From Blastopirellula sp. J2-11 (GTDB lineage Bacteria > Planctomycetota > Planctomycetia > Pirellulales > Pirellulaceae), in contig NZ_CP097384.1 of the NCBI RefSeq assembly GCF_024584705.1, positions 2,976,001 through 3,040,000 of the forward strand: 64,000 nucleotides of DNA. The letters are read 5' to 3'. Shown here piece by piece: positions 17,600 to 27,574 of the stretch; positions within the stretch are counted from its first letter, which is position 1, and each line of letters opens with the position of its first letter. The notes beneath the pieces are model-generated. The model had not been told where the DNA came from and ran no database searches. It saw only the letters and a program-made list of their open reading frames with translations. Both the position numbers and the translations under genes were made by a program.

Positions 17600-18436
17600 T
17601 TAGAGCATCACTTGCAAGATCTGTTCCTGCGTCAGAACGCCGACCAATTCGTTCTGGTGGTTCGCAACCACCAGCGCTTGTAATTGCATGTTGTGCATCG
17701 TCTGGGCGGCGCTACGCATCGTATCGGTTGGCAAAATCGAGTGTGACTCACGAATGATGTCGGCAGCTCGAATCGATTTCGGATCTTCCGATAGATACAT
17801 CACGCGGGCCAAGTCGCGACTTTTGGCGCGACGGATATCACGGCGAGAGATGACGCCGAGCGGGAAGTCGCCGTTCATCACCACGGCGTAAATAGCGCCT
17901 TCGGCTTCGCACGCCATCTTCACTTCTTCAATGCTGGAATCAAACGGAACCTGCACCGGCGTGAGATCGAGATAGGTCTTCACTGCGGCGCGGCAAGCGT
18001 CATGGTCCGAAAATGAGAACTCGCGCAAGAAGTCGGACGAGGTGACCATTGCGGAAAGACGGTCATCTTCAGTAACCGGTAGAGAATTCACTCCCTTGTC
18101 CAGCATCATTCGCAGTGCTGTCGAGACGTCGGTGTCGTAAGAGATCGCATAGACCTTGGACGACATGAATTCGGTGATGCGAATCGGCCCGCGAGCGTCG
18201 CAAAATCGATTCGACATATGCGCCGATTCATGCATCGCTGCAGTGCGAACGACATCTTCGTCCGAAACGATCCCCACCACGTGTTGATCCTCGTCGATCA
18301 CTGGCCAATGGTGGAATCCAACCATGTAGACTTGCTCGAGCAGTTCCTCGAGAGTTGTATCCAACGAAGCGCTCATCGGATTGTAAGTCACGATGGTGCT
18401 TAACGATTGGTCAAGAATGGGCTTGGCGGTCGCCAT
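17600..18436 (-). CDS. Four-CBS-domain protein
   Basis: 278 residues composed almost wholly of CBS motifs in two Bateman pairs. Pair one: MSASLDTTLEELLEQVYMVGFHHWPVID...GIVSDEDVVRTA, then MSSKVYAISYDTDVSTALRMMLDKGVNSLPV. Pair two: LTPVQVPFDSSIEEVKMACEAEGAIYAVV...GVISRRDIRRA, then SILPTDTMRSAAQTMHNMQLQALVVAN...GVLTQEQILQ. CBS pairs bind adenosyl ligands (AMP, ATP, SAM) and usually act as energy-state sensors. No catalytic domain is attached, so it is a stand-alone cytosolic regulator with an unknown partner. It converges on the coiled-coil gene with a 7-base gap between stops. Confidence 0.9.
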   Translation of the reverse strand: MATAKPILDQSLSTIVTYNPMSASLDTTLEELLEQVYMVGFHHWPVIDEDQHVVGIVSDEDVVRTAAMHESAHMSNRFCDARGPIRITEFMSSKVYAISYDTDVSTALRMMLDKGVNSLPVTEDDRLSAMVTSSDFLREFSFSDHDACRAAVKTYLDLTPVQVPFDSSIEEVKMACEAEGAIYAVVMNGDFPLGVISRRDIRRAKSRDLARVMYLSEDPKSIRAADIIRESHSILPTDTMRSAAQTMHNMQLQALVVANHQNELVGVLTQEQILQVML

Positions 18437-18683
18437 GCGATTTCTATTGCAAGATACGCGAAAAAAAATGCCTGGTGCAATTGAAATCTAGGTCGCGCCG
18501 CTCAAGGAAGTGAAGATTGCACGATTTAAACGGCCGATTTCGATCGCCGTATTTGTGCATTGGCGCAATCAGAAGGGTCCTACTGGTCGCAACAGCGACA
18601 CGACTGACGCCGCAGACCAACTCGTTCGCGGCCAGATTGGGGGCCGTTCGCCATAGAAACGCCCCCAGCTTTGAAAACGGTGA

Positions 18684-19583
18684 TTATTTGCCGGTTTCCG
18701 TTTTGGTAGAGAGCATCCCCTGGCCGGCGAGCCAGGCTTCGCACAATTTGGGCCAAGCGGAGGTGCCGGGGATGTTGGCGGCCAGACCGACTCCGTGACG
18801 TCCTTTGGCGAAGATGTGCATCTCGGCCGGGACCTTCGCCTTTTGCAACGCTTCATAAAAGACGATGCTGTTTTGCGGCGGCACGCCGGTATCTTCGCTG
18901 GTGTGGAACAAGAAAGTGGGAGGCGTATCGGACGTCACTTGTGATTCGTTCGACAGGCTCTTCACCAACTCTTTGTCAGGGTTCTCGCCCAGCAAGTTCT
19001 TCTGCGATCCACGATGGGTGAACGGCTGATCGAGCGCGATCACTGGATAGCACAAGATCGCAAAGTCAGGACGGCACGAGACCTGATCAATCGGATCGGC
19101 TGCTTTTGTATCGCCCGCGTCAAAATGCGTCGCCGCGGTCGACGCGAGATGACCGCCGGCTGAGAAGCCCATCACGCCGATTTTATCGGGCGAAACTCCA
19201 AATTCGTCGGCTCGCGCACGAACGGTGCGAATGGCCCGCTGAGCGTCTTGGATCGGCGCCGGATGTGCGTAACCACGACCGCGATGGCGGTACTCGACCA
19301 CAAAGGCGGAGACGCCGAAAGAGTTGCACCAGTTGGCGATATCGACCCCTTCGTGTCCGGTTGCGAGGTGGCCGTAACCGCCGCCGGGAAGGACGACCAC
19401 TCCGCAGTTGGTCTTGTTGGCGCCATTCGCTAAAAAGATGGTGATCGTCGGCTTGTCGTTGTCGGTATCGCCTTTGGCGCCCGGCGCTCCGGCAGGCCAT
19501 AGTAGTTCGCGCTTCGGCTCGGCAGACATTGCGACCAAGGGGAGAAAACCGATGAGAAGGAGTGTGAATACAATTTTTGACAT
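18684..19583 (-). CDS. Secreted alpha/beta hydrolase (BD-FAE/acetyl-esterase-like)
   Basis: 299 residues from the ATG at 19583; the frame runs on to 19649, but only the MSKIVFTLLLIGFLPLVAMSAEP start gives a signal peptide. The sequence shows the oxyanion-loop motif VVVLPGGGYGHLA, the nucleophile elbow GFSAGGHLAS, the acid in FHTSEDTGVPPQNS and the His in FAKGRHGVGLA. This matches the prolyl-oligopeptidase-like/BD-FAE hydrolase group common in planctomycetes, where many members deacetylate or de-esterify plant and algal polysaccharides. A substrate cannot be read from sequence. It is divergent from the PhyH gene. Confidence 0.88.
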   Translation of the reverse strand: MSKIVFTLLLIGFLPLVAMSAEPKRELLWPAGAPGAKGDTDNDKPTITIFLANGANKTNCGVVVLPGGGYGHLATGHEGVDIANWCNSFGVSAFVVEYRHRGRGYAHPAPIQDAQRAIRTVRARADEFGVSPDKIGVMGFSAGGHLASTAATHFDAGDTKAADPIDQVSCRPDFAILCYPVIALDQPFTHRGSQKNLLGENPDKELVKSLSNESQVTSDTPPTFLFHTSEDTGVPPQNSIVFYEALQKAKVPAEMHIFAKGRHGVGLAANIPGTSAWPKLCEAWLAGQGMLSTKTETGK

Positions 19584-19777
19584 CAGGCGAACTCGCGTAG
19601 AAGGGGTAGGCAGGCGGTCAATTCGTGCTGAGAAACCTTGGCGGACCAAGTTCTTAGGGTAACTGGTCCAGCGACGGAATCAATCTGGGGGGAGCGTACG
19701 GACTTGATTTTTGGTTTTGCAAAGGTGAAAACGTGTGTCTCACCTTAATCCCTTCTCGCTCAACTGGAATTTTTCCC

Positions 19778-20653
19778 ATGGCCGCCGATCTTTCGCACCA
19801 GCATGCTCCGATCTCCACATCGTTTCAGGGCAAGTCCTCTGACGGAGATTTCCATCTCTCCGACGAGCAAGTCGCGTTTTTTCATGAACATGGATATCTG
19901 AGCGGCGTCAAGATTTTGGAGGACGAGCAGGTCGACATCCTGCGCGAAGAACTGGAGGCTTTCTTTCAGTCGGATCATGACGGACGCGAACTGTGGTACG
20001 AGTATCACACGAACGAATCCGCGACGCCTGACACGGTGCTCTTTCATGCGCTGGGCGCGTGGCGCGTTTCGCCTGGATTTCATGATGTGCTTTGGTCGCC
20101 GGCCTTTATCGCAGCGGCCGAACAATTGCTTGATGGGAAAGTTCGTTTTTGGCATGACCAGCTGTTCTGCAAGCCGGCCAACCATGGAGGCGTCGTCGCT
20201 TGGCATCAAGATTACTCGTACTGGACTCGCACCAAGCCGATGGCGCATCTGACCTGCTGGATCGGCTTGGATGACGCCGATCGCGACAACGGTTGCGTGC
20301 AGTATGTGCCGGGAAGTCACAAATGGGATCTGCTGCCGGTCACCGGACTGGCCGGCGACATGAACGCGATTCGCGAAGTTTTGACCGATGACCAATGGGA
20401 GCAGTTCCAGCATCCCGTCGCAGCCGAACTGAAGAAGGGAGAAGCGACCTTCCATCACCCGCTGACGGTGCATGGTTCCTTCGCGAATCGAACCGACCGA
20501 CCCCGGCGAGCGACGGTGATCAATGCGTTCCGCGATGGAGTCTGCAGCGATAGCGATGATGTCCTGCTGCACGGCATTCCCCCGATCGCCAAGGGGAAGA
20601 AGATGGAAGGCAAGTTCTTCCCCCTGCTATCGGCCGAATCGTTCGATGCGTAG
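19778..20653 (+). CDS. Phytanoyl-CoA dioxygenase (PhyH) family protein
   Basis: 291 residues from the ATG at 19778. A GTG at 19733 with AAAGGTG 6 bases upstream would add 15 residues of unconvincing sequence and cannot be excluded. A non-haem Fe(II)/2-oxoglutarate oxygenase is indicated by the HxD pair in [11 protein letters not shown] (His143, Asp145), the distal His232 in [16 protein letters not shown] with the following Arg as 2-oxoglutarate ligand, and [11 protein letters not shown]. It has no signal peptide, so it is cytosolic. Bacterial PhyH proteins hydroxylate diverse small molecules; the substrate here is unknown. Confidence 0.88.
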   Translation: MAADLSHQHAPISTSFQGKSSDGDFHLSDEQVAFFHEHGYLSGVKILEDEQVDILREELEAFFQSDHDGRELWYEYHTNESATPDTVLFHALGAWRVSPGFHDVLWSPAFIAAAEQLLDGKVRFWHDQLFCKPANHGGVVAWHQDYSYWTRTKPMAHLTCWIGLDDADRDNGCVQYVPGSHKWDLLPVTGLAGDMNAIREVLTDDQWEQFQHPVAAELKKGEATFHHPLTVHGSFANRTDRPRRATVINAFRDGVCSDSDDVLLHGIPPIAKGKKMEGKFFPLLSAESFDA

Positions 20654-21121
20654 CCGATCGCAGGCGCACCGTCGGCGAGCGAACTGTCGTCGGTCACTTG
20701 GATCGACGCTTTACGATCAGCAAAACGTGTTGGCGCCAGCCGGACAGGAACGATCGATTTATTCGATTCGCACGTTGTTCTCCTCCCTCATTTTTGACCT
20801 AGAATTGATAACGGCGATGGCTCTCGCGTCTGTAGATATCTCTGTTTCCGAAGGCCAATGGAGAGTTCGCGTGTTATCTCAGAGACGAACTGCGGGGCTT
20901 TCGAATGCCTGGTCTTTTCAGCCAGCCTCCATTTTTCAGGCTGAATACCAACGTCATTGATTGATTCGAGACGTATTCTAGAAAACGGCGCTAATAATTT
21001 GGTTGCTCTGGAGAAACTAGCCGTTAACAATCGAATAAAATGCGGCGAGTAGTTACTAGCAGAAACGACGCCCGCTAGTGCGTTAGAAGTACGCTCTTTT
21101 CTGTGAAGCGAGATCCGACCC
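20654..21121. other. 468-base intergenic region
   Basis: No gene that I can support. It lies between the PhyH and HAD-phosphatase genes, both on the plus strand, and presumably contains the HAD promoter. A minus-strand open frame at 20788-21123 has no recognisable domain. No clear terminator hairpin with a T run was seen. Confidence 0.5.
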
Positions 21122-22138
21122 ATGCTTGCAAATATCTGTCCCCGATTCTTTTCCGTCGTCGCATTATTGGTTCCGTTGACCGCTGTTTCATTGCAGGCCG
21201 ACGAGCCGTTGCCGTCATGGAATCACAGCGCTGCGAAGACCGCAATTATCGAATTTGTTGAAAAAGTCAGCGATGAGAATTCGCCCGACTTTGTACCTGC
21301 GGCCGATCGGATTGCGACGTTTGACAACGATGGAACCTTATGGACGGAGCATCCCATGTATACGCAGCTTGCGTTTGCATTGGATCGGGTCAAAAAGCTT
21401 GCACCGGATCATCCCGAATGGCGAACGAATCAACCCATTCAAGCAGTCCTGAAAGGTGATCTTGCGGCGCTTGCCGCCTCGGGAGAGAAAGGTCTCGCCG
21501 AAGTGATCATGACGACTCACGCCGGAATCACGACGGCGGAATTTGAGTCGATCGTTTCCGAATGGTTTCAGACGGCGCGCCACCCACGCTTTCAGCGTCC
21601 TTATACCGAGTGCGTCTATCTGCCGATGGTCGAGTTGCTCGAGTATCTCCGGGCCCATGGATTCAAAACCTACATCGTCTCTGGCGGCGGCATCGAGTTC
21701 ATGCGTCCTATGACCTTGGATGTTTACGGAATCCCGCGAGAACAGGTCGTGGGCTCGTCGATCGAGACCAAATTTGAATACCAAGATGGCGAGCCGGTGC
21801 TGATGCGCCTGGCGAAAATTGACTTTATCGATGACAAGACCGGCAAGCCGGTAGGCATCAACAAGTTTATCGGGAAGCGCCCGATCGCGGCGTTCGGGAA
21901 TTCGGCCGGGGATCGCGAGATGCTGGAATGGGTCGGCGCTGGCGATGGGCCCAGCTTAAAGATGCTTGTATTTCATGACGACGCCAAGCGAGAATACGCC
22001 TACGGTCCAGCCAACGGATTGCCTGACAGCAAGTTTGGCGCGTTCCCACAATCTCTGATGGACGAAGCCCAAGAAAAAGGATGGAGCGTGATCAGCATGA
22101 AAGATGACTGGGCTCGCATTTTCGCGTTTGAAAAGTAG
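21122..22138 (+). CDS. Secreted HAD-superfamily phosphatase
   Basis: 338 residues. A signal peptide (FFSVVALLVPLTAVSLQADEP) precedes a HAD fold: motif I in ATFDNDGTLWTEHP (nucleophile Asp in DxDGT), motif II in TYIVSGGG, a conserved Lys region (FEYQDGEPVLMRLAKIDFIDDKTG) and motif IV in AAFGNSAGDREML. The long insert after motif I carries a helical cap. Export to the periplasm makes a nutrient-scavenging or detoxifying phosphomonoesterase likely, in the style of class B/C-like acid phosphatases. It ends 27 bases before the convergent Hsp70 gene. Confidence 0.88.
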   Translation: MLANICPRFFSVVALLVPLTAVSLQADEPLPSWNHSAAKTAIIEFVEKVSDENSPDFVPAADRIATFDNDGTLWTEHPMYTQLAFALDRVKKLAPDHPEWRTNQPIQAVLKGDLAALAASGEKGLAEVIMTTHAGITTAEFESIVSEWFQTARHPRFQRPYTECVYLPMVELLEYLRAHGFKTYIVSGGGIEFMRPMTLDVYGIPREQVVGSSIETKFEYQDGEPVLMRLAKIDFIDDKTGKPVGINKFIGKRPIAAFGNSAGDREMLEWVGAGDGPSLKMLVFHDDAKREYAYGPANGLPDSKFGAFPQSLMDEAQEKGWSVISMKDDWARIFAFEK

Positions 22139-22165
22139 GTAGGGCTGCGGCGGAAGCGATCCGCT

Positions 22166-24982
22166 TTACAGGGTTAACCCAATCGGCAACGCTTCGCCAA
22201 AGACCTGATCGCGTTCTTCGTGATCCAAGCTTCCACCTGTACGGACGATCCGAGCAAAGTGAGACGGAGCGTTTTCGGTCTCTAGCCAAGCGGCAGCTTC
22301 CTCGCGATCAACCAGCGCAAGGTCGCGATAGCGATCCTCGGTCAGACGGGCGATTTGCATCACCGCCAGCAGATCCATTGGGTCGCGATTCCGATCGCGA
22401 TAGATCGCATCGAGCCAACGTGTTGCGATGTCGGCCGAAATAACCGAGTTCAGCGGTCCATAAACCGGAGTGCGACTGCCTAATCGGCCCAGCGCCCAGG
22501 CCATTGCCGATCGCGCGGACGCCATCTTGGGTTTGTTTAACAAGTCGACGATCCAGCCGCCGATCTCCAGCTTGGTCGAGACATCCAACAGTTCCAAGCT
22601 CCCCAGCAATCGCCAAGCTTCGAGCGACTCTTGCGGAGTAAAGGTCGCGGTCCCCTGCCCTGTCCTGACGCGACGATGCAGCGCGCGTAATGCTTGGAGC
22701 AGCGGTTCGGCGACCGCTTTTTGTTGTCCGCGATTCAGGCCGCCGGCGATTCGACGCCAGAGGATCCAAGACTGCACGCGGCAATTCGCGTCGTTATGCA
22801 CCACTTTGCCTTGCAGCGCTTTCCAGGTTTCGGAAACGCGCCAATCGTCGAGCGCCAATCCATAGCCGGGGCGCAGCGCGAAACCTGCCAGATTGAGCCA
22901 ACGTATTTCATGGCTGCTGCTGCGGCGCCGACCCGGCTCCAGGTCAAGCAACTCGCCCCAGATGCGGCGCAGTAATGAGGCCGGCCAAGCGTTACGCGGC
23001 GTCTCACTGGTCGTCTCCAGCGCTTGCAGCAAACGTTGCGGTTTAAGCGTCGCCGTCTCGCCAAACGTCGCCGTCAGTTGCGACTCGAGCGCGGTCCAGG
23101 CTGCCTCGTCCAACACGCCTTCCGCTTCCCGATCCGAAATGTGCGCCGCGACATCGGTTTGCGTCGCGCTGCGAACGTCAAACTGCAATCGCCAACGACG
23201 ATCGCTCTCAATTTCGTCACACCAAAGTTCAATCGTGCCGATCTCGGTCAATCGCGCGTGCAGCTTGACGGCGACTTCCGTCGCTTCGCTGCGACGCTTG
23301 GCTCGCAAGACGGTGCGGATCGGCGGCAGCGAGCGAATCTGCTCTTGGTCGACGCGGACGATCTCGCCGGCCTGGTCGATCAAACGGATGCTGGATACGA
23401 ACAATGGGAACTCGACCGGCTCCGAAACTCGCAAACGGAATGTCCGCGATTGTAGGTCGATCTCTTCGCCGGGCTGCGTGGTCGCGGGGAGTATGCAGAG
23501 CGCCTGGGGTTTGCCTTGCTCGTCTTGGCCGACGCCGATGTAATAAGTGCGGGCCAAGTTCGCCGCGATGCGTACTCCTTCGCCGCGACGAACCAAACCG
23601 TAATACGCGGCGCCGCGTGCGACCGCCAGGTCGAGTCGATCGTTGTCGAGAATCTGCAATTGGAATTGAGGATCGGTCGGCAGGAACCAGGCGGTAATCT
23701 CGTCGATCAGCTTGCGCCGCAGACGTGAGGATTCAAAGAAGCCGCCGTTGAACAGCACAATGTCAGGACGAACCGCGACGTTCTCTGCTTCGACGACGTG
23801 GCGATGATTTCGCAGGAATGCGGAGAGATGACGCGTGATCGCGGGATCGTTGGCGAACGGCAAGCCAAATTCCTGAAAGCCGGAACTCCGTTTTTCAAGC
23901 GGCGTTTCGATCGTTCCCGAGGGCAAAAAACCGTCGACCAGGACTTGCTCGATCTCGTTTTTGGTGAGGGTCGCTTGCCGGCCGCCGCCGATCAATTTCG
24001 AACCTCCGCTGGGCAAGTTGATCGTCATCTTGTCAGGCGCGTTGTCAGTCAGCATCTCTTCTTTGGCGACACGACAGCGTCGAACCAGTGTTGACCAATC
24101 GCCGGGAGAGAGCTTGCCTCCGCTGGTCAGACGTTGTTCGAGATAGGTCGCCAAAGTGAGGTCAAGATTGTCGCCCCCTAAGATCAAATGTTCGCCGACA
24201 GCGACGCGGTGAAATTGAACCTTACCATCCTCTCCCTGGCGGACGCGGATCAGCGTAAAGTCAGAAGTGCCGCCGCCGATATCGCAGACCAGGATCGTCT
24301 GACCTGGAGAGACGAGCGACTCCCAATTTTCTTTGTGCTTGTCGAGCCAGGCGTAAAACGCCGCTTGGGGTTCTTCGATCAACACGACCCGCTTCAGGCC
24401 GGCTTCGGCCGCCGCCGCGACGGTTAACTCGCGGGCAATCTCATCAAACGACGCCGGCAACGTCAGAACAATATCTTGCTCTTCCAGCGGATGCTGCGGA
24501 TGGGCGTCGTTCCACGCGGCGCGGATATGACCCAACAAGCGAGCGCTGACGGTCAGCGGCGAGAGCTTTTCCAGGTCTGACGCGCCGTGCCAGGGCAATA
24601 GCGCCGCGGTCCGATCGACGCCGGTATGCGAGAGCCAGCTTTTGGCCGAATTGATGACCCGCGACGGTACTGTGATTCCATGGTCACGGGCAAACATGCC
24701 GACGCAATAGTTGGCGTTCTGCTTGTTCCAAGAAAGCTGCAGCGCGTCCGCCGGAAATTCCGATTTCGCCGCTTCGTAGTGAAAGGAAGGAAGCGTTGAG
24801 CGGGCTTCGACTTGCTGCGGCGCGACGATTTGCGGAATCGAAAACGATTGCAGGAGGCCTGGCGCCGTTTCGGTGTCAACGTACGCGACTGCCGAATTGG
24901 TCGTGCCGAGATCGATTCCTACGACGTAACGGCTTGGCGCATCTTCGTCACCGATCGTCGCCGCTGCTTGATGTTTCACCAC
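22166..24982 (-). CDS. Hsp70-like protein with long C-terminal region (DUF3731 type)
   Basis: 938 residues. Residues 15-470 are an actin/Hsp70 ATPase fold: YVVGIDLGTTNSAVAYVDTE (phosphate 1), TLPASFDEIARELTVAAAAEAGL, VVLIEEPQAAFYAWL, ILVCDIGGGTSDFTLIRV (phosphate 2) and VLFNGGFFESS. The usual substrate-binding region is replaced by a beta-rich segment and a helical C-terminus (RRSSSHEIRWLNLAGFALRPGYG...ARSAMAWALGRLGSRTPVYGPLN) that matches what I know of DUF3731. It is 12 bases downstream of a second Hsp70-like gene and closes an operon with DUF2760. It is probably a specialised chaperone rather than DnaK; no DnaJ or GrpE is nearby. Confidence 0.88.
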   Translation of the reverse strand: MVKHQAAATIGDEDAPSRYVVGIDLGTTNSAVAYVDTETAPGLLQSFSIPQIVAPQQVEARSTLPSFHYEAAKSEFPADALQLSWNKQNANYCVGMFARDHGITVPSRVINSAKSWLSHTGVDRTAALLPWHGASDLEKLSPLTVSARLLGHIRAAWNDAHPQHPLEEQDIVLTLPASFDEIARELTVAAAAEAGLKRVVLIEEPQAAFYAWLDKHKENWESLVSPGQTILVCDIGGGTSDFTLIRVRQGEDGKVQFHRVAVGEHLILGGDNLDLTLATYLEQRLTSGGKLSPGDWSTLVRRCRVAKEEMLTDNAPDKMTINLPSGGSKLIGGGRQATLTKNEIEQVLVDGFLPSGTIETPLEKRSSGFQEFGLPFANDPAITRHLSAFLRNHRHVVEAENVAVRPDIVLFNGGFFESSRLRRKLIDEITAWFLPTDPQFQLQILDNDRLDLAVARGAAYYGLVRRGEGVRIAANLARTYYIGVGQDEQGKPQALCILPATTQPGEEIDLQSRTFRLRVSEPVEFPLFVSSIRLIDQAGEIVRVDQEQIRSLPPIRTVLRAKRRSEATEVAVKLHARLTEIGTIELWCDEIESDRRWRLQFDVRSATQTDVAAHISDREAEGVLDEAAWTALESQLTATFGETATLKPQRLLQALETTSETPRNAWPASLLRRIWGELLDLEPGRRRSSSHEIRWLNLAGFALRPGYGLALDDWRVSETWKALQGKVVHNDANCRVQSWILWRRIAGGLNRGQQKAVAEPLLQALRALHRRVRTGQGTATFTPQESLEAWRLLGSLELLDVSTKLEIGGWIVDLLNKPKMASARSAMAWALGRLGSRTPVYGPLNSVISADIATRWLDAIYRDRNRDPMDLLAVMQIARLTEDRYRDLALVDREEAAAWLETENAPSHFARIVRTGGSLDHEERDQVFGEALPIGLTL

Positions 24983-24994
24983 GATTCCAACCGC

Positions 24995-26773
24995 CTAGTC
25001 GTCTTCGCGAACGTTGAACTCTAACTTCCAGCGTCCGCCGGTCCGCGGACTGACGCACCATAGCTCTAATTGCCCCAATTCGGTGATCTTCGATTCAAAC
25101 GTCACCGGCACGGATGACTCTTGAATCGCGTCATCTTTCGGCAGCAATGTTTCTAGCGGATCGGTCTCGGTGATCTCCTCTTCGTCCCAGCGACTGAGGG
25201 CCTGACCGGGTTGATCGTCTTTGCGGATGGGAGACGAGAAAAAACGAAACTTGGCCGTCTCGCCAACGATCAGGCCGACCTCTTGGGACGGAACATGGAT
25301 CGACGTCCCTTCTTCCATTCCGATCGGCACGACATTGACTAGGTTCAGCGGACGCGGAGCGCCGGGGATCGCCAAGCCGGCTCGTTCGACGCCGATGTAA
25401 TAAGAGCGAGCGGTCCCGCCGCGGATGCGAATGCCGCCGTGTCGTTTCGCCCAACCATAGAAGGCGGCGCCGCGCGCCACGGCGTAATCCAGATCATGCG
25501 GGCCCGCCAAACGTTGCGGGGCTTCGCTGTTCCAGTCGGCCAGTACTTCCATCAAGCGATCCTGGAACGCATCGCTCTTGAAGACGCCGCCGTTAAACAA
25601 CACGTGGGTAACCGGTTTCTCCGCTTCATCGCGGTGAGCTTGTAAGAAAGCGGCCAGGTGGCGCGTGATCGCCGGATCGGATTCGTAAGGAAGGCCCAAC
25701 TCTTGAAAGCCAGAGGAGTGCCCGCGTTCGGGATGCGCATCGGCGCCGCACTTGGGGAAAAAGCCGTCGAGCAGCAATTTCAACGCGCGATCGCGGGGCA
25801 CGTCGACCGTGACCGTACCGCCGATCAACTTGCTGCCGCGCCCCAAAACCGAGATCGGCTGCGCGGCGGCGTGCTCATCTTGCAGCAGCGTTTCTTTGGC
25901 GGCGCGACACGAATGCCAGAGCGAAATCGATTGCCACGGGTCGAGATTGATCCCTTTGTCAGCGAAGAGGGTCGAGACGTCGAACGCCATCGCGAGATCC
26001 ATGTTGTCGCCGCCGACCAGCAAGTGATTGCCGACCGCGACGCGGCGGAGCGAAAGTTCGCCCCCTTCTTCGTCCACTTGAACCAGCGTCAAGTCGGTCG
26101 TGCCGCCGCCGACGTCGCAGACCAAGAGACGATCGTTCACCTTCAACTGCTTTCGCCACTTTTCGCCCCAGTGGTTTAGCCAGGCGTAGACGGCGGCCTG
26201 CGGCTCTTCGAGCAGCACCAGCGTCTCGGGCAGACCAGCGCCTTGAGCCGCTTCACGCGTCAGCTCTCGAGCGCTGGCGTCAAACGACGCCGGCACCGTC
26301 AGCACGACGGTTTGCTCTTGCAGCGGCGACTCGGGGAACTTGGCGTTCCACGCGGCGGCCAGATGTTCTAAATAGCGGCGAGTCGCTTCGACCGGCGAGA
26401 TCTGCGGAAGGCCCTCGGGCGCATTCCAGGGCAAGATCTCTTGTTGCCGATCAACCTTGTGATGCGAGAGCCAGCTTTTCGCACCGCCGACAGTGCGATC
26501 GGGCGCGTCGGCCGATTGCCGCCGCGCGATTTCTCCCACCGCAAAGTCGCGCTGTTCGGCCCACGGCAGATCGAGCGCCTGTTGCGACTTTTCGGCTTCG
26601 CCGCCGAGATAGACGAACGACGGCAGTGAATGGCGACTGTCGACCGTGTTGGGAGCGATCAATTGGGGCAGGTCAAGCAACTCCACTTCGGCTTGCTCGG
26701 TTTCGAGCGACGCGTAAGCGACAACGCTGTTGGTCGTGCCGAGATCAATCCCCACGACATAGCTGGCAGGCAT
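24995..26773 (-). CDS. Hsp70 family protein (second copy, shorter)
   Basis: 592 residues from the ATG at 26773; an in-frame TTG at 26779 is less likely because AAGGA sits 7 bases before the ATG. The ATPase signature motifs are all present: YVVGIDLGTTNSVVAYAS, TVPASFDASARELTREAA, LVLLEEPQAAVYAWLNHW, LLVCDVGGGTTDLTLVQVD, VLFNGGVFKSDAF. The C-terminal 110 residues form a short beta domain (KFRFFSSPIRKDDQPG...ELGQLELWCVSPRTGGRWKLEFNV) that aligns by eye with the beta segment of its larger neighbour, so the pair are paralogues. The C-terminal lid of DnaK is absent. Confidence 0.9.
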   Translation of the reverse strand: MPASYVVGIDLGTTNSVVAYASLETEQAEVELLDLPQLIAPNTVDSRHSLPSFVYLGGEAEKSQQALDLPWAEQRDFAVGEIARRQSADAPDRTVGGAKSWLSHHKVDRQQEILPWNAPEGLPQISPVEATRRYLEHLAAAWNAKFPESPLQEQTVVLTVPASFDASARELTREAAQGAGLPETLVLLEEPQAAVYAWLNHWGEKWRKQLKVNDRLLVCDVGGGTTDLTLVQVDEEGGELSLRRVAVGNHLLVGGDNMDLAMAFDVSTLFADKGINLDPWQSISLWHSCRAAKETLLQDEHAAAQPISVLGRGSKLIGGTVTVDVPRDRALKLLLDGFFPKCGADAHPERGHSSGFQELGLPYESDPAITRHLAAFLQAHRDEAEKPVTHVLFNGGVFKSDAFQDRLMEVLADWNSEAPQRLAGPHDLDYAVARGAAFYGWAKRHGGIRIRGGTARSYYIGVERAGLAIPGAPRPLNLVNVVPIGMEEGTSIHVPSQEVGLIVGETAKFRFFSSPIRKDDQPGQALSRWDEEEITETDPLETLLPKDDAIQESSVPVTFESKITELGQLELWCVSPRTGGRWKLEFNVREDD

Positions 26774-26812
26774 CTTCAAATCCTTTTCAGAGGGTGATCG
26801 CCGCGGGGAAGA

Positions 26813-27364
26813 TTAAACCTCGGCCTCGGCCGGGGCAAGAATCTTGGCCGCTTCGGGCTGACCGTTCCACTTGGGCAATTCGCATTTGGTCGCTCGCCAG
26901 CCTGCATGCACCAGGCGAGCCTTTTCAGGAGGAGTCGCTCCGACCGAGCCGACAAGCCGCAGTTCGAGCGGATTAAAACCGGGCGGAACGGCGATGCTGG
27001 TTCCCTCTTCTTCTTCGCGCAGTCGCTCGATCCCAAAAATTCGTTCGAGCGTCGCTTTCGTATCGCGGTGAACATCGCGAACCGCGGCGCCAATTTGCGC
27101 GTCTGCAAAGGAGCTGAGATCTTCCTGAAACAGATCGAGGAAGCGCGCTTCACGCTGCAGCGCCGCCAACAGAACGAGTGCGTCGACGCCGCGCGGAACT
27201 GCCGGCTTCGGAGGCTCCGCCGGCTTGGGGGGCTCGGATTTCGTCGTTGGTGCTGGTGTTTCGCCGGCGGCGGGCAACAGCAACACCGCTTGCGCTTTCT
27301 CCGCCGTTTCGCGATTGAACAGGATCTTAAAGAACAACGTCAGTGCTGTACCCAGGCGGCCCAT
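26813..27364 (-). CDS. DUF2760 domain protein
   Basis: 183 residues from the ATG at 27364 (MGRLGTALTLFFKILFN); the frame is open further upstream but that part has no homology-like features. After a Pro/Ala-rich linker (TPAPTTKSEPPKPAEPPKPA), the C-terminal part reads LVLLAALQREARFLDLFQEDLSSFADAQIGAAVRDVHRDTKATLERIFG and ends AAKILAPAEAEV, the pattern I associate with DUF2760. The first 20 residues are hydrophobic and could be a membrane anchor. It is the first gene of the DUF2760-Hsp70-Hsp70 operon, 39 bases ahead of the second; it may be a co-chaperone or a client adaptor, which is inference. Confidence 0.85.
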   Translation of the reverse strand: MGRLGTALTLFFKILFNRETAEKAQAVLLLPAAGETPAPTTKSEPPKPAEPPKPAVPRGVDALVLLAALQREARFLDLFQEDLSSFADAQIGAAVRDVHRDTKATLERIFGIERLREEEEGTSIAVPPGFNPLELRLVGSVGATPPEKARLVHAGWRATKCELPKWNGQPEAAKILAPAEAEV

Positions 27365-27574
27365 GGAAGTTCGTATGTCCTCTAATGCGGGAGAAAACGG
27401 CGTCGGCAGACTGTCCAACCTATCGAGAGTCGCCGTTGGCCGCAATTACCGACCGACGAAGGGAAATTGACGCAACGTAAAGCGGCCCTTAGGGAAACAG
27501 CACTCACAACCCGCGATATCACGCCAACCCGTAGTCGAATTGACGTATCTGACGAGCGCCAAGACCGTTAGGAT

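Noticed and set aside
20788-21123. Minus-strand frame of 111 residues
   Set aside because: No domain, no ribosome-binding site, and it overlaps the probable promoter of the HAD gene.
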